Assembly (NCBI GenBank): GCA_003116995.1
Contig: BDSL01000018.1
Coordinates: 930,001-994,000 of the forward strand
Direction of reading: 5' to 3'
Length of the DNA stretch: 64,000 nucleotides
Source: Yamagishiella unicocca
Taxonomy: Eukaryota > Chlorophyta > Chlorophyceae > Chlamydomonadales > Volvocaceae
The notes beneath the pieces are model-generated. The model saw only the letters and a program-made list of their open reading frames with translations, did not search any database and was not told the DNA's origin. Positions 44,901-56,064 of this stretch are shown piece after piece. The position numbers were made by a program, and so were the translations under genes. How positions within the stretch are numbered: the first letter of the stretch is position 1; each line of letters opens with the position of its first letter.

Positions 44901-47900
44901 TGCGGCGAGGAGGACCTAGGGGCCGGTGCAGGTGCAGGCGGCATCGGCGAGACGGGCGCAAACGTGCCTAGCGCCGCCGGCGGGAGCGCCGATGAGAGAC
45001 TGCGATGCGACCCTGTGAGGGTGTCGTCCGCACGCCTAGCCGCAGCTGCGGCCCCTGACTGACGCCTCCACCCTCGCCACAAGCGGCCCTAGTAGCACCT
45101 AGTAGCAAGTCAAGATGCTGAAACGGGGCTGACCCGCCGATCATTCTCGGCTCAGCCGCCGTGTCAACCCGTCGCCGCCTCCAGCCACGTCCGGGAGTCC
45201 CACACACTCACCCGCTCCGGCGCCAGGTCCGCCGCCACCTCCCACGGGTCGCTGGTCCACCAGTCGAAGCGGTTGCCGGTGGGTCCCACCAGCGGCTCGT
45301 CGGTGGAGCACATGAACTGGAACGCCACGGCGCCGGCCTTCAAGCAGCGCACCACGTCGGCGCGGTTGACGATGAACTCGTCCGAGGCTGGGGGTTGGTG
45401 GGGTGTGTGTGTTTTGTTTTTTGGGGGGGGAAACGGGTGAATCGGCAAGCAGAGGCCGAGTGGAGCAAGGTGGCGGGCTGGTGCCCCTCGAGGCGGGAAG
45501 GTGTGGGGTTTCGAGGAAGACCCGTGGATGCCAGAAGGTGTGGGGTTCGAGGAAGACCCGTGGATGCCCGAAAAAACCCGTTTAAAACAGACGTTTTAAG
45601 ATGCATGCTGGAGAAGGTGTTGGGTGGGGTTGGCCCAGCTGAGCGATGGACGTGCGCGTGCCATATCTCGCACACCAACCAGCCTGATTCATGGCGAGCT
45701 CACTAGCGCACGAGCTCTTCTCCTCCTGCCAACGCCCGAGTGTGGATTACGGCCGCATAACGACACAGCGAAAGATCACAGACCGAAACACGTGCGCCGC
45801 CATTCCCAACCTCACTCTCCTCTGTTGGCCTCCGCGCCTTCCATCCTCGCCCTTCCAAAGCACACACATATTTTTGCGTACCTCATACCCTTACTTGCAC
45901 ACACGCATTTTTGCGTATATCTCATGTCCTTACTTGCACGCACGCATACTCGCGGCTTAGCGGCATTACTGACACACGCATACTCGCGGCGCACCTGGCC
46001 ACGTGTCCAGCGCCGCCTCCTCGTGCGTGTGCGCCGACAGCCACCAGCGCTGGTCCGGCCAGCAGCTGTTGCACAGATCCAGAAGCGCCCGGAACTGGCG
46101 GGCCGTGTCGACCAGCGCACAGCGGGTGTCATCGGCGAGCAACTTGAACCGCGCCAGCGCCTGGTCCAGTGACTCGCCGTCCTGGATGAGCACCGGCAGC
46201 ACCGGCCCAGAAGGCGCAGCCGCACCTGGCGACAAGACGCCGTCGGCTGTCCCAGCCACTGGCCGGAGCGGCGGGGCCAGACCCGACAGCGGAGACGGGG
46301 AGCTGTGAGACAGCGGACCCAGGGGTCGGCGCGCACCGGCCGTGGGTGGCGGGGCTGTGGGCGGCTGCGGCTCTACAGATACGCCCCAGATGCGACCGGG
46401 GCCGCCTCGGTGGAGGTTGCCGTTGGGCCCCACCTCAGCAGGCGCCTGCGGCTTGCGCTGCGGGGTTCCACCGCTGGCGGTGGGGCTGGCGAGGACGGTC
46501 ATGTCGGGGGATATGGCCAGTGCCACCTGCGCTGCGGCTCCCACATGGGCGGGCTCCGAGTTGTCGGTCAGGTGCGGCACGGTGGTGAGGTCCAGGATCT
46601 GCGCGACTCGGCCGACGGAAGGAAACAGTGGGCCGCTGCTGGGCGCTCCATCGCCCGATCCCGTGAAGCTTTGTCGCACTGCGGGGCCGGCGGGGGCGGG
46701 GTGGGGGAAGAGGCGGTTGAGGAGGGAGGGTCGTCGGGGTGGGCGGAGGAGGCGGGTGAGGAGGGGTGGTCGGAGGCTGGCCGGGCAAAACTCAGTGCGC
46801 GTCGCCACCTCAAGGCGACGAGAGTGCCCAAACATGCATGGCCTCTTAGGGAACCATAACCGCTGCCTAACCTCAAACAGGCCAAGCGGGGCCGCCGGGC
46901 GACCTGGGGCAGCCTGAACATCCCCCACCCACCGCCCCCGCATGTTGCCAGGCGCAGCCCTGGGGTCGCCCCAGCCGAGCAGCCCCCGTGGCGGCCGGCT
47001 TGCCCACCAGCCTGCGCACCATTCTGTGCTCCGGTCCGCGTCAGCGTGTGTTCCCGGAGCAGCCCGCGCGGCGAGCCCGTGGGCGGTGCACCCGTCGGCG
47101 ACGCGCCCGGCGCTGACATGCGGCCCTGCACCGCAGACGCGCCGTTGGGTGATATTGGCGGCATGGCTGACAAGATGCCCCCGCTGCTGCCACCGTGCAA
47201 GCCCGGCGGTGTAAAAGGGAGACCGCCCATGCTCGCGCTCCCGCCGCTGACTGACAGGCGGGGGTTGTAGAGGCCGTTCATCGGTGCCGCCGGGGAGCCG
47301 GGAACGCGCTGCGCTGAGATGCTTGGAATTAGGGCTGTCGGCGCGGCGCCTCCGCCGCTGCCGGCCCCTGTATCGGAGCCGCCAGCGCCGCCTTTTCTGC
47401 CGTTCAGCGGCGCCCGCGGGTGGGCGGCTCCCGGGCCAGAGACGCCGTACAGTGGGGCGCTGGCGGGGCCCCCGCCCGCATCGGTTCCGGAGCCATTCCG
47501 GCGGCCTCCGCGCACGCCCGCCACCGGCGGTGGCGGCGGGTCCGCTGTCAGCGCGGCGCGGTGCCTGGCTCGCGAGTTGGCGGCACCGGACTCGCTCACC
47601 GCGCGACCGGAGGTCCCCGTTCCAGACAGACGGCCCGCGCCGGTGCGCAGGGGGCGCTGCGGCGACGCGCGGCCGCCCGTGGAGTGCTTCATGGGCGCCG
47701 TTGACTTGACGTGTGCCTCCCTGAGCTGCGTCAGCTGGGCGACAGCGATCTGCGTACGGCAGTAGTTGGACGTGTACGGCATATGGAGATAAACGGCCAT
47801 ACCTCAATGCCAGTTAGCGCCGGAAGCCCAGAGGGCGATGGAAACGAGGACCCCGAGCAAACCAGCCCGCCAGCCCACGGTCCCACTGGAGCACAGCAGC

Positions 47901-49429
47901 GTATGCTGTTACCTTTTGACCTTGTTACGCCGTTGACGCCCACAGCAACCATTCATCCAATTTTGTTTATATACAGGAGCTTTGCGTTAGTCATGCGCTG
48001 TGCCTGAAAACCCTGCAACCAACCCTGTGTCGCCAGTCCACGTCCTGTCCTGTCCTGCCCCACCCACGCCTTACCTCTGCGTCCTGCCCCACCCACGCCT
48101 TACCTCTGTGTCCTGCAACGTCTCCTCCAGTTGACGGTACTTCGCCGCCAGCGCCTTGACCTCACCCCACCGCTCCTGCGCCGCTACCGGCAGCAGCCAG
48201 CCCAGGTCATGGATGGGCTCCCCCAGCCTCTTCACCTCGCGCTTCAGCCGCACCATGGACCGCACCACCAGGAACGCCCGGCGCCGCAGCTTGTGGCTCC
48301 GAATCCGCCACTCCGCGGGCTCCTCCGCAACGCTGCGGTCCAGCTCCGTAGGTAGGCTGTTCTGCCGGAACACCGCCAGGATCTACAGCGGGGCCGCCAC
48401 GAGCATACGGAGCATTCGAGGGCGCTCAGGAGGCGACATGGGCGCCCTCCACATCAGGTCGGGCGACAAGACTACACCAGCGGATACACCACGCAGCCAC
48501 CAGCCGGTCTACGAGGATACAGCCGGCATGGTCGTACATGGGCGAGGCATGGCCGTACATGGGGGAGGCGGAGGACAGGCTCACCGGGCGACTGGTCGTG
48601 GTTGACCGCACGTACCAGGGCGCGTACTGGACTCAGCAAAGCTAGTCGGTAGGACCCCCCCCCCCCGGGGGCAATATCCGACGGACCGCCGCGCCGCCGT
48701 CACGGGCCGCCTCACCTGCCGAAGCACGTCCGATGCTCCGCCCAGGCCTTCGCCGTTGCCATGCTCGGCGGCTGCCGCGGCGATTGCCAGCGCGTCCTCG
48801 TAGCGTTGGGCCAGCAGGCGCTCAATAGCTCGCTTCTCGGTGTGCAGTATGCCGCCATTGTTGAGTTTGGCAATCGCGGATTTGAGATCGCTCGTGTCCT
48901 CCGAATCAGTTAGGAGTGGGATGGGATCCTGTTGGGGACGGTGGAGGGGAGAAGGCGGGCACGGTGGAGGGAAGAAGGCGGGCACGGTGCGGGCGAGAGG
49001 AGTGGATGGCTTGCACGGCATCACCTCGTCCCCCGCGCACTGGGTTTGTGCTAAATCCGTGGCTGGTACCCGCATTTGTAAGCATAGATGGTGGATATCG
49101 GTATGTTGTCGCAATTCACAACTCATACCTGTGTGAGTTTTTTTACAAGCTCGTCGAGGTTCGACGATGATAAACCCCTCTTAAGCGGCGGGCGTTGCAA
49201 TCCTGAAGGTAGAAGGTGGGGTGTGTATCTAGTGAAGAAGTAATCGAGGTGGGTGGGTGGGGCTTGGGGGTTAAGCAGGTACTTCTGCACGGCACGCCAT
49301 GTGCGAACCTTGGAGGCGAACTACGTGATACCCAACCCCAGCTTCGTTAAGGGGTTTGCCTATCCTGCCCACTCTCTACCTCTTCCCACGAGACATCTGT
49401 ACTGCGTTTCCCATATGTAACACCTGCAT
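38932..49429 (-). CDS. very large protein with two C-terminal USP-like domains
   Basis: A gene of about 20 exons; no whole-protein match is recognised. Proposed start ATG at 49429 (MQFASKVRTWRAVQKYLL), joined in phase to exon 49137-49320, then coiled-coil-like helices (SDLKSAIAKLNNGG; KLRRRAFLVVRSMVRLKREV). A Gly/Ala/Pro-rich disordered region fills about 46.3-47.7 kb. Unassigned conserved-looking exons follow: DQALARFKLLADDTRCALVD, NRFDWWTSDPWEVAADLAP, QPSHPVMRYSPETNAFQP, VSRTCQDLSLLVDDGALDL and HQLAFAASQGLDTVLLRLHL. The C-terminus resembles two universal stress protein domains: first (about 40.5-41.3 kb) NDRIHLVTVVPTEAQRGEA with HNCGLLVVGSTAITAV and LPVILVTANTK; second (39.2-40.25 kb) SALCIAARDYGTQLLSIQLA and CPVLIYPE. 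The last exon reads CCKRRRKRLEVEGAFADYAP. USP domains often bind ATP; function here is unknown. Most internal exon borders are approximate, and a split into two genes is possible. Confidence 0.6.
39561..39620 (+). repeat. 30-bp tandem duplication in USP-gene intron
   Basis: Two adjacent copies of a 30-base unit starting AATTCCTAGCATCACCCGC, differing at one position, lie in an intron of the large USP gene. Confidence 0.9.
40949..40970. repeat. 22-bp perfect palindrome in USP-gene intron
   Basis: A perfectly self-complementary 22-mer with CAGCTG at its centre and GGTACC on both sides. A partial GTACCA copy follows directly. It lies in the intron before the 40.5-40.85 kb exon and could form a cruciform or an RNA hairpin. 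Confidence 0.85.
41331..41392 (+). repeat. 23-bp tandem repeat, 2.7 copies, USP-gene intron
   Basis: Units starting CAAGATCCGGATGTGAGATA begin at 41331, 41354 and 41377, the last being partial. The copies differ by one or two bases. Confidence 0.9.
42490..42535. repeat. 46-bp perfect palindrome in USP-gene intron
   Basis: Bases 42490-42535 form a perfect inverted repeat with no spacer, centred on CACACGTGTG. A third partial copy (CACACAAGCCACACGTGCGG) follows immediately at 42535. Such a sequence folds into a 23-bp hairpin in RNA or a cruciform in DNA. It lies in the intron upstream of the 42.0-42.4 kb exon. Confidence 0.9.
42986..43026 (+). repeat. GAGAGGAGGG purine microsatellite, USP-gene intron
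   Basis: Three units of about GAGAGGAGGG followed by a G-run lie on the plus strand (pyrimidine-rich in the transcript). A second purine block occurs at 43201-43237, and similar tracts are found in an RFC5 intron at 2760-2850. Confidence 0.8.
43054..43093 (+). repeat. dispersed intronic repeat, family B copy 2
   Basis: The block starting GAAGAAACCCGTGTAAAAC, followed by GGAGAAGGA and GGCGAA, matches 9460-9512 in an intron of the MurG-like gene with only a few differences. Confidence 0.5.
45513..45597 (+). repeat. dispersed intronic repeat, family A copies 2 and 3
   Basis: GAAGACCCGTGGATGCC occurs twice here, at about 45515 and 45552. The second copy continues through CGTTTAAAACAGACGTTTT, closely matching the RFC5 intron copy at 2721-2764. 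On this strand it is antisense to the host gene, whereas the RFC5 copy is sense. Confidence 0.7.
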
Positions 49430-50416
49430 GTATGTATGCAGTTCCAACTTAGGGTAGAAGGAACGTCTTTTGATAACTCCGCAGAGATACACGTGGCTTA
49501 ATTCGTCTCCTCTTCCCAGTTTTTTACGACAATACGTCTAATAGTGAATTGCCACCGAAAACTTCGGTATTGTGGACTTGACGACTGCAGGGTAGCCCAC
49601 AGCGTTGGCAACGCATACAGCTTTGGGCAACATGAAAAGTCAGGCTCGGCTCGAAACAGTTGCAGCAAGCTTTCTCCTGATGAAACGCCACGCTGCTGAC
49701 TCCCAAGGACAAACGTTGGACATGTGCGGCCTACTCCCCAGGTCCCATACGTAACCCTCGACGCCTAAACCCACGTACCAAGTAACTCATCAAGCTGCTT
49801 GGATCTCAGGCTCCTCCAATCCTGGCGGCAGTAATTGACCCACCACTCCGAGCCCCCAGGCTGCTCGTGCACACTGATCCCGTTTCCCATGAAGACTTGT
49901 GATCTTCAAATTATATGCAATTTAATGACCCCACAATTGTAGCGTGTAAGAGTCAGACGGCTCCTTGTGAAAAACGACGCTGGTCGCCGCGTTGGCACCC
50001 TCTGGAACTATCATTCTTATCAATGCCTCTGTCCGTCGATATATTCATGAAGTTATACAGAAGAGGGTTACCCGAGTTTCCTGAACGCAGTAAGCTTTTC
50101 GTACCGATACTGCTCAACCCTCAAGTTGCCATTACTGTACAATAAATACAATAAACAAGAACACAAGCACATTTACTTGAAAAAGAACAATGTGGTAAAA
50201 TCGCGGGACTCGTTTACAAAAACTTTCTGGTACCGGGTATCCCACTGTCTGCTAGCCCGAATCAATAACCCCGGGCCATACGCGTTTCCGCTGTGAACTA
50301 GGGTCGCCCAACTTATCCTCCTACATAATTATTATTATATGCCCCCCTCCCCATCAGGCTTACCACCTCCAGCAGTTCTCTGAGCCGTGCTTGGTAAGGT
50401 CTGTCCGAACTGCCGA

Positions 50417-50444
50417 ACGCCTTGGAAGGTACCTTCCAAGGCGT
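50417..50444. repeat. 28-bp perfect palindrome, intergenic
   Basis: A 28-mer centred on GGTACC is perfectly self-complementary with no spacer (ACGCCTTGGAAGG and its complement). It is outside any gene model and could be a transcription-factor half-site pair, a terminator-like hairpin or a relic of a mobile element. Confidence 0.85.
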
Positions 50445-50831
50445 AGCAATCGCGCTGCTGGCATTACAATTTGCTAGGTGCTTCACCGATATCACCATCG
50501 ACGTATTCCTGGCTGGCAATCTTGTCAATACGCTGTACGGCATAAAACGCCCAGCACGTCAGGCATTGCAACAGATTCTGGATGCAACGTGGTGCATCGT
50601 CCCACCTGCTTATCCTTTCACTTTTTGGAAGAGGTTTCGCTGAGTTTCTACGGCTGGGAGCCTAGAAACAGGGGAGGTTAGGGGCTAGTGGCAGGAAAAC
50701 TTTACGTGCATACCTATGTGACACTCGCTGTTTACAGCACCGCCCAGCATTTCTGGCCATAACAAAGGTGCACATGGTGCTATTGCACAAGTCGAACGCC
50801 ACGGAGATGATACCAGGCTGGTTTGTTCCAA

Positions 50832-50836
50832 TTACA
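50832..50836 (-). terminator. TGTAA poly(A) signal of the ZNF598 homologue
   Basis: The reverse-strand TGTAA lies about 115 bases beyond the stop codon of the ZNF598 homologue. Confidence 0.55.
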
Positions 50837-50950
50837 ACTTCCAGGACGCCCAATTAAACAATACGGACAGCTCGCCGCGCGCGCCTTAAACCAACATTCC
50901 GCGGTCCTGGACGGCCCTAGATTCTCCTATGTGGTCACCCACCCAGCCAA

Positions 50951-53900
50951 TTACTCCCACGCGTCATTGAGCGCTCCGTGCACCTTCGCCACCTTGCCTG
51001 CGCCATGCCCCGACCAGGAGTTGGCAACCTTCGCCTTCAACGCAGGCTGCGTCCAGGCATTCTGCGGGTGGGATCGTGCGCCACCGCTGCCGCCAGCACC
51101 CTGCGTCGGCAGGCCAATCTTGATGGTCGTCCCCTTGCCCTTCTTGCCCTTTCCGCCGCTGCCGCCGGTCATGAAGTCGTCCGTCCCGCCGCTCTCCGCG
51201 CGTGCGAGGTCACTACTGCTGCCTGAGGCCCCGCCGGACGGCATCCCCGAGCCTCGCCGCCCCGCAGCAGGCATCAAGGAAGGGAAGTCCTCTGCGGCTG
51301 GCGGGGCCTGAGGCGCCTGCTGCGCTTCTCGCTGAGCCTCGCTTCCTCTCGACCCCGTCGGCCCTGCAGCCTGACTGGTGAACCGGGAGCCGAACGCCAG
51401 CGGCACCGGCGCTGGGCCCGCCGTGGCTGCAGCAATCTGGTCCTCCTCGCTCGGCCGTGCGCCCCCACACGCCTCGCAGCGCGTGTCGTCGGGCGCGTTG
51501 CAGAGGCTGCAACGCGGGCAACCCCAGGAAGAGTGTTGCGCCACCCGGTTGGCTTTGGCCACCGCTGCCTCGGGGGGCATCCAGCCGGCGCCAACTAAGC
51601 CGGGATCTTGCGCCGCTGGTGAGCAGATGAAGGCGCGGTGCACGTCGAGCAGCAGGCGCCGCTTCGACGGGTCAGGACAGAGCGATACCAGCTCAGCCAC
51701 CAGGGATAGAAGCCCCAGGCTCACCTACATCGCAGACAAAAGGTCACATATGCAAGGGATGGCGGTGTCACCATGTTGATGTAGGGATTATCTCACGAGT
51801 CGGGCTTGGGCAGGCCTGGATGAGTTTGTGCACTGGCAAAGATTTCTTGACCTTTTCATTAGGGGCGCGAAGCGCCTCGCAATTCACATGACCGAGGCCG
51901 CTTGGTAGGTCCATCATGAATCGCCCAAGCGTCGTTGATCAATATCTCTGCCGGGCTTTGGAGAGGCCATCCTCAACAAGAAACGCAAATCCGCATGCAT
52001 GTCACATAAGCGCACCGGCGCCTGACCCCATTACGTAGATACAGCAGCATTCAAAAGATCTCGCCACCCACCATGTAGTCATGGTACTCCTCCGCCACCA
52101 GGTCCCCCCGCATAAACAACAGGCTCTGCTGGCGGAACGTGTCGAATGCCGCCCCGCTGAGCTGCCGCTTGATGCGCTCAACCAGCGCCTTGTTCGCAGC
52201 CTTCAGGCTGTCGGACACACCGCCGCTGCCTCTGCCACTTGGTGTAACGGGGCGGCTTTCAGCTGGAGATGCTGCGGCCGGGGGCTTGCTTGGCGACGCC
52301 CTGGATGGCAGGGTCTTTGGCGCGCCTCCACGTGCTTTGCCCGCAGGCTTACTGCCGCCTGGCAACGACGGGAAGTCACCGGCATGAAGTGCTTCAGGCG
52401 CCGCAGTTGCACTGGGCCCGGCTGGGGATGCTGCTGCCGCCGGTGCCACGGCCGCCGCCGAGCCGGGCCGCATGAAGAGGCTGTGAAGCACGTCCGTCTG
52501 CGAAAGTCCTGCCGACCCTGCGGTCCCAGACGGCAGGCCAGCTGCAGCCCCCGAGTAGGCCGATGACGCCGGCGGAGGTGACGACGGTGGTGCTTGCCGC
52601 GCTTTCGCACCGCCACCAAGCGTGGGGAACTCCTCCTTCCCAAAGCCGGGCGGGCGCCGATTGGCGGACACGGGCGCAACCACATCGGCGGCGCGCGACA
52701 CCAAGGAGCTGCTGGACGTCGATGGCGGTGCCGGGGCAACGGGCGAGGCAGGCGTGACGGCAGGGGGGGGCGGCGCCGATGCCCTGAGGGCAGGGAAATC
52801 GGCGGCTCCGGGAAGGGATTGTGAGCTTGGCCCAGCGGCTCCCCCGGCGCCGCCTCCACCGGGCCCTGGTGTCGCGCGATTGAGCACACGGGGCGGCTGT
52901 GCCGCCGCTGACAGGCGGTCCGCCAGCGTGCGTTGCTGCTCCTTGATCCGGCGCCGCTGGTTCTTGGAGAGCGTGGGCAGCGACGGGAAGTCCTGGTCGT
53001 TCAGGTTGCCGGCAGCGCCCTGTCCGCCGGCGAACGCGGCCCATCGCCCCAGCGCTCCAGCGCCGCCAGCGCCTTGCTGCGAGCTGGACGGCGCCGGGAA
53101 GTCCTCCGTGGTAAAGGTCACCATGCTCACCTGGACGCACACAACAAAGCCATTTGAGTGCACCGTAGAGGGCATCACGTGTTTAGCGCGGGGGACGGAG
53201 ATGTCGATGTCCGTATGTGCCGTGTAACCAGTAACAGCCTCAGTCAGCCGAGCTGCAACAGCGGAACGGCGGGATGACACCTGGATGCGTATGTTGGTGT
53301 TCGGGTAGAAAAGAAGTGCGGGGGAACGGCGCCAGGCATCATGGGAATGGGCGTCGCCGGCGCAAATGCTCTTCAACAGGGAAATCTCCTTAGTCTATAC
53401 ATGTGGGTCTCGGTAACGGCGTGGGCTGCTTACCTCCGGGGCCATATCCTGTCCGACCGGCCCCCCTGCTTGCGCGATCTGGGGCTCTGAGCGGCTATGG
53501 TGCATCCCGCGTTGACCCCCACCACCGCCACCGCCGCCGCCGCCACCACCACCACCGCCGCGACCGTTGCGCGCAGATCGGCTGCTGATGTTGTGGCCGC
53601 CACCGATTACAGTCGCTGTGAAATAAAACCGATAAAAAAGACACGGGAGGCAAGCCAGCGGGTCGGGACAAAGCGGAAATCGCCGTGAGGGTTGAGCTTC
53701 TGAAAAACACGGGTGCGCATTGCCCGCTGCTGCCGTGATGGCCCGTAATCAGTCTTCCAACCCACCGGGCCCTCACGCATTGCCAGGCAGCCAGCAATGT
53801 TGCAAGAAAAGGTTCCGTACCGGCCGCATTTACAACCTGTGGGTCTTACCCGCTCGTTCCAGCCGCGCACTGGGCCCTGGCTCCGTATCCTCGTCGTCCC

Positions 53901-55804
53901 GCGAGCGGTATTGCAGCTGCAGGGGGATGGTGAGAGCCTGGCGGCGCTGCGCTGCGGTCATCTTCACCTCGTCGCCGTGCTCGGAGGCAAAGTGCGCCTT
54001 GAGCTCGTACTCCGTGGTGAATACCACGAACTTCCGCTCCAAGCAGTTGGGATGCGGGCATGGGTGGTGGTCCTTGGTGAAGTGGTCTGCGATAGGGACG
54101 GCAGATTAGACACAATATAGGGACGGCTAAAGACTAAACCGCGAACCGATGAGTGCGCTAAGGATGGGAAATTGCGCGAATGGAACGAGTGGGCTAAGCA
54201 CATGTGGCTTAACAAACACATAGGCTACTGTACAGAATGACTCCAGGCCCGCAAACCCTGCTTCATTGCCACTAGCCCGGATCCTTACGTCCTCACTCAC
54301 CCTCGAGCTCCTGAAACCGGGACCAGAAAAATAGCGACGATTTGCCCACATCAGCGCCGATCAGGGCAGTGGCAGTACGACGGGATTTGTCCATTAGTGC
54401 AGCGTTGGGCGACATCATCTGGCTACTGAACCTGAAACATGTTGATCCGCTGCCTAAGACGACACATAGTAAGGAACACATGCATCACTTCCCTTAGATG
54501 CCGTTTGCAGATGCTGCGCTTTCCAGGTGAAGCATTCGCGTGCACGTGATCCTGTGCAGCGGACACCTTTGCTGACGAATGAAATGGCCACTACGCTGTG
54601 ACTCACCTTGTAATGGCGGAAATACACATACTTGTCAGGTGCGTTGCGCCTGCAGAGGAAGCACTGCTCGTGGCTGCTCTCCATGTGCTTGTACAGGTCG
54701 TTGGAATCGTAGAAACGCGTACGGCAAAACTTGCACGGAGGGTGCCCCTTGAAGCCGCTCTCCGCCATCGGTCCAGTTTCATCCCCCGTATCCTGGTGCC
54801 GCCGCAGCGTATCCTTCGTGTACAGCAGCTGCTCACTCACGAAGATCTGCCGCAAAATGCGTTGGGGATTTACAGCGCAACTGAGCGTTCGCATGCAAGG
54901 TGAGCAGCCCAGGAAGCCTGGCAGGTGTTTGTAACCCACTGCTTCCTTTAGTATGGACCAGGGTAACCAAATAGCGGCAGCCGTCCATGGGGTATGACGA
55001 CAGGACGAGATCGAGCTGGACACACTAGAGCTCACGTGTATCATCGTTTACCGGCAGCCACCATGAACGGACGAAACGCTGTCCAACTACCGGTACCGTA
55101 CTTCCATTGGCCCCTCCAGCCCCAGAACCACTCACCCCACTCCCGAAAAAGTGCCCTTACGATTACCCGTATGCGGGACGCGTACCTTTCGCCCCTTGAC
55201 ACAGACGTCGCAGAAGAACTGGCTGAATGTCGTCTCAATGTGGCGCTTCAGCGAGTTGAAGTTGTTGAATTTCGCCATATTCTTATGGCCACCAGATTCC
55301 ATTACAGGGTGCGTAAAGCCGCACAATGCCCTGCAGGCAAACGCGTATAGCTGACGCTACGGGCTGAAGCTGCGGCAAATTTGTGCTCGGTGCGCACCGT
55401 ATTTCCTGGTAGTGCCGCTCATCGTCGAAATACGCGTTTATCTCCGGCAGGGTAAAGAGCTCACGGCGGTCTGCGCGAGCCTGCAGCAGATAGGCCGTGC
55501 CCATTCAACACCTGGCTTATCCTAATCGCCAAGTATACCACACATATCAAGAGATATCGATTAGGCCCACCTGCAAGCCTTCGAAGTCCTCCGGTGCCAG
55601 GCGCGCAGTGTAATCTCCCATAAACCGGGTGAAATAGACCTGTGCATTGTCCTGGCGGCAGAACACGCACCCACGTTCCTTCAACACAAAGCGCATGCGT
55701 GCGACGCATCTTGAACAGACTTCTTTGTGGCCGCATGAGCCGAACGCTGTAAAGTCTAGCGGATCGGCGCAGACAAGACAGACGTCATCATGTTGTTGCG
55801 CCAT
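50951..55804 (-). CDS. ZNF598: ZNF598/Hel2-type RING E3 ubiquitin ligase
   Basis: ZNF598/Hel2 recognises collided ribosomes and ubiquitinates small-subunit proteins to start ribosome-associated quality control. Exon 1 (ATG at 55804) encodes the RING finger: CLVCADPLDF, GSCGHKEVCSRC and GCVFCRQD. The C2H2-type zinc fingers typical of the family follow: LKRHIETTFSQFFCDVC, CKFCRTRFYDSNDLYKHMES with CFLC, HHPCPHPNCLERKF and EYELKAHFASEHGDEV. Then comes a Gly-rich linker (53.4-53.6 kb) and a long disordered part with repeated [D/E]FP-[S/A/T]-L motifs (DQDFPSLP, DFPALRAS, EEFPTLGG, GDFPSLPG), as in other members. Near the C-terminus is AANKALVERIKRQLSGAAF, a helical block also seen in Hel2 relatives, and finally an unusual RanBP2-type zinc finger, WGCPRCSLCNAPDDTRCEAC, before the end NDAWE. 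Internal exon borders are approximate. Confidence 0.9.
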
Positions 55805-55832
55805 CCTGTAATGCTGTTCTTAGTGTGTACAA

Positions 55833-55837
55833 TTACA
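55833..55837 (-). terminator. TGTAA poly(A) signal of the upstream glycosyltransferase-like gene
   Basis: This reverse-strand TGTAA lies about 230 bases past the proposed stop codon at 56065 and only about 30 bases before the ZNF598 start codon. The two tandem genes are therefore very tightly packed. Confidence 0.5.
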
Positions 55838-56064
55838 GGTTAAGGCGCAAAGCCTCCAGCCAAATTGGCGAACGTCGCTCTGATGCTCCGGAGCCTGAAA
55901 AGTCGCAAAACATTGGACGAACAACTTGCAAGGACGGTTGCGGCTGTCTTTCCATCATATCAGCTCTTGAAAAACCTTGAGTAGTTCATCGGACACGTGA
56001 ACCTGTCGACGGGTAAAGCACCAGGAGCGGTCAGAGGCTTGAAGGAAGCGGCTCGGGTCGCTGG

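Larger units (their letters stand above)
49430..50950. other. intergenic region between USP gene and ZNF598 3' end
   Basis: No supported gene. It includes the USP-gene 5' region (an in-frame TAA lies shortly upstream of the proposed start), an AT-rich segment near 50.1-50.3 kb, and a 28-bp perfect palindrome at 50417-50444. A plus-strand open frame follows the palindrome (to 50643) but lacks an ATG at its beginning and any family match. Confidence 0.4.
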
